From contig NZ_WWCS01000004.1 in assembly GCF_009857535.1 (NCBI RefSeq), positions 248,001 through 312,000 of the forward strand: 64,000 nt of DNA, written 5' to 3'. The translations under genes and the position numbers were made by a program. This stretch comes from Duganella margarita. GTDB lineage: Bacteria > Pseudomonadota > Gammaproteobacteria > Burkholderiales > Burkholderiaceae_D. Within the stretch, counting starts at the first letter, position 1. Each line of letters opens with the position of its first letter. Shown piece after piece: positions 63,900-64,000 of the stretch. Below the pieces are notes generated by a model, which did no database searches, was not told where the DNA came from, and saw only the letters and a list, made by a program, of their open reading frames with translations.

Positions 63900-64000
63900 T
63901 TATTCTCCCAAATACTTGACGCGCCGCTGTGTGCCGTTGACTTCACCCTTGGTCCAGGCCGTGACCACCGCCTTGCCTGCGCCGAGAAAATTATCGATAT
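63900..64000 (-). CDS. 3' end of a gene cut by the right edge
   Basis: The last 32 codons read IDNFLGAGKAVVTAWTKGEV, then QRRVKYLGE and TAA at 63900-63902. The frame is open to the edge. The stop is 2 nt before the ATG of the 163-aa secreted protein. I do not recognise the family from this fragment. Confidence 0.6.
   Translation of the reverse strand, partial: IDNFLGAGKAVVTAWTKGEVNGTQRRVKYLGE

Overview
The window looks like a chromosome segment of a high-GC betaproteobacterium, most likely Oxalobacteraceae (Duganella/Massilia type). The reasons are the right-hand housekeeping block in one orientation (leuS, lptE, holA, proA, hemJ), several TonB-dependent receptors with glycoside hydrolases, recurring REP-like palindromes, and short ATGA-type gene overlaps. 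No rRNA, CRISPR array, complete insertion sequence or integrase gene was found. One tRNA gene, tRNA-Gly(CCC), is present.

Region 1 (1-9.3 kb) is a uronic-acid polysaccharide locus: a GH2 enzyme cut by the left edge, a secreted alpha/alpha-barrel protein that may be a polysaccharide lyase, uronate dehydrogenase (udh), a GH105 unsaturated-uronyl hydrolase fused to a DUF4861-like domain, and a TonB receptor. Palindromes centred on CG, typical of LacI-family operators, lie in front of three of these genes. The logic would be to cut the polymer, take up and trim unsaturated oligosaccharides, and oxidise the free uronate.

Region 2 (9.3-19.7 kb) is mixed chromosome: uppP, recQ, a TetR regulator with a divergent FAD monooxygenase and two clear operators, an AraC regulator with a divergent EamA exporter, a secreted amidohydrolase, two small proteins, and trmB.

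Region 3 (19.7-34.7 kb) holds a GH1 beta-glucosidase with an MFS permease, an acyltransferase, a LytS/LytTR two-component pair, a pair of periplasmic binding proteins, an esterase, and a TonB receptor divergent from a flavin-dependent halogenase. Four operator-like sites spaced exactly 21 bp apart precede the receptor and halogenase. One of them is identical to the operator in front of the GH1 gene, which suggests one regulon for glucoside use and halogenation.

Region 4 (34.7-42.6 kb) carries a small alanine-rich membrane protein and a 24-residue membrane peptide, an alpha/beta hydrolase, ohr/ohrR, and a relBE remnant. Next comes a 2.78-kb lower-GC islet bounded by 65-bp direct repeats made of the promoter and 5' half of tRNA-Gly(CCC). 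The islet holds a PIN-domain gene coupled to a 257-aa gene, and a GIY-YIG-like nuclease.

Region 5 (41.1-53.9 kb) has an OpgB-like sulfatase-fold transferase, an M28 peptidase, a three-lipoprotein operon (CsgG-like, DUF4810-like, DUF799-like), a broken LysR gene, a flagellin behind a sigma-28-type promoter, and a signalling operon (HDOD-histidine kinase, REC-PAS-GGDEF-EAL protein, Sel1-repeat protein).

Region 6 (53.9-64 kb) is a Bcr/CflA exporter, an rRNA methyltransferase, a DsbA-fold isomerase, hemJ, proA, holA, lptE, leuS and two small upstream genes, all on the minus strand.
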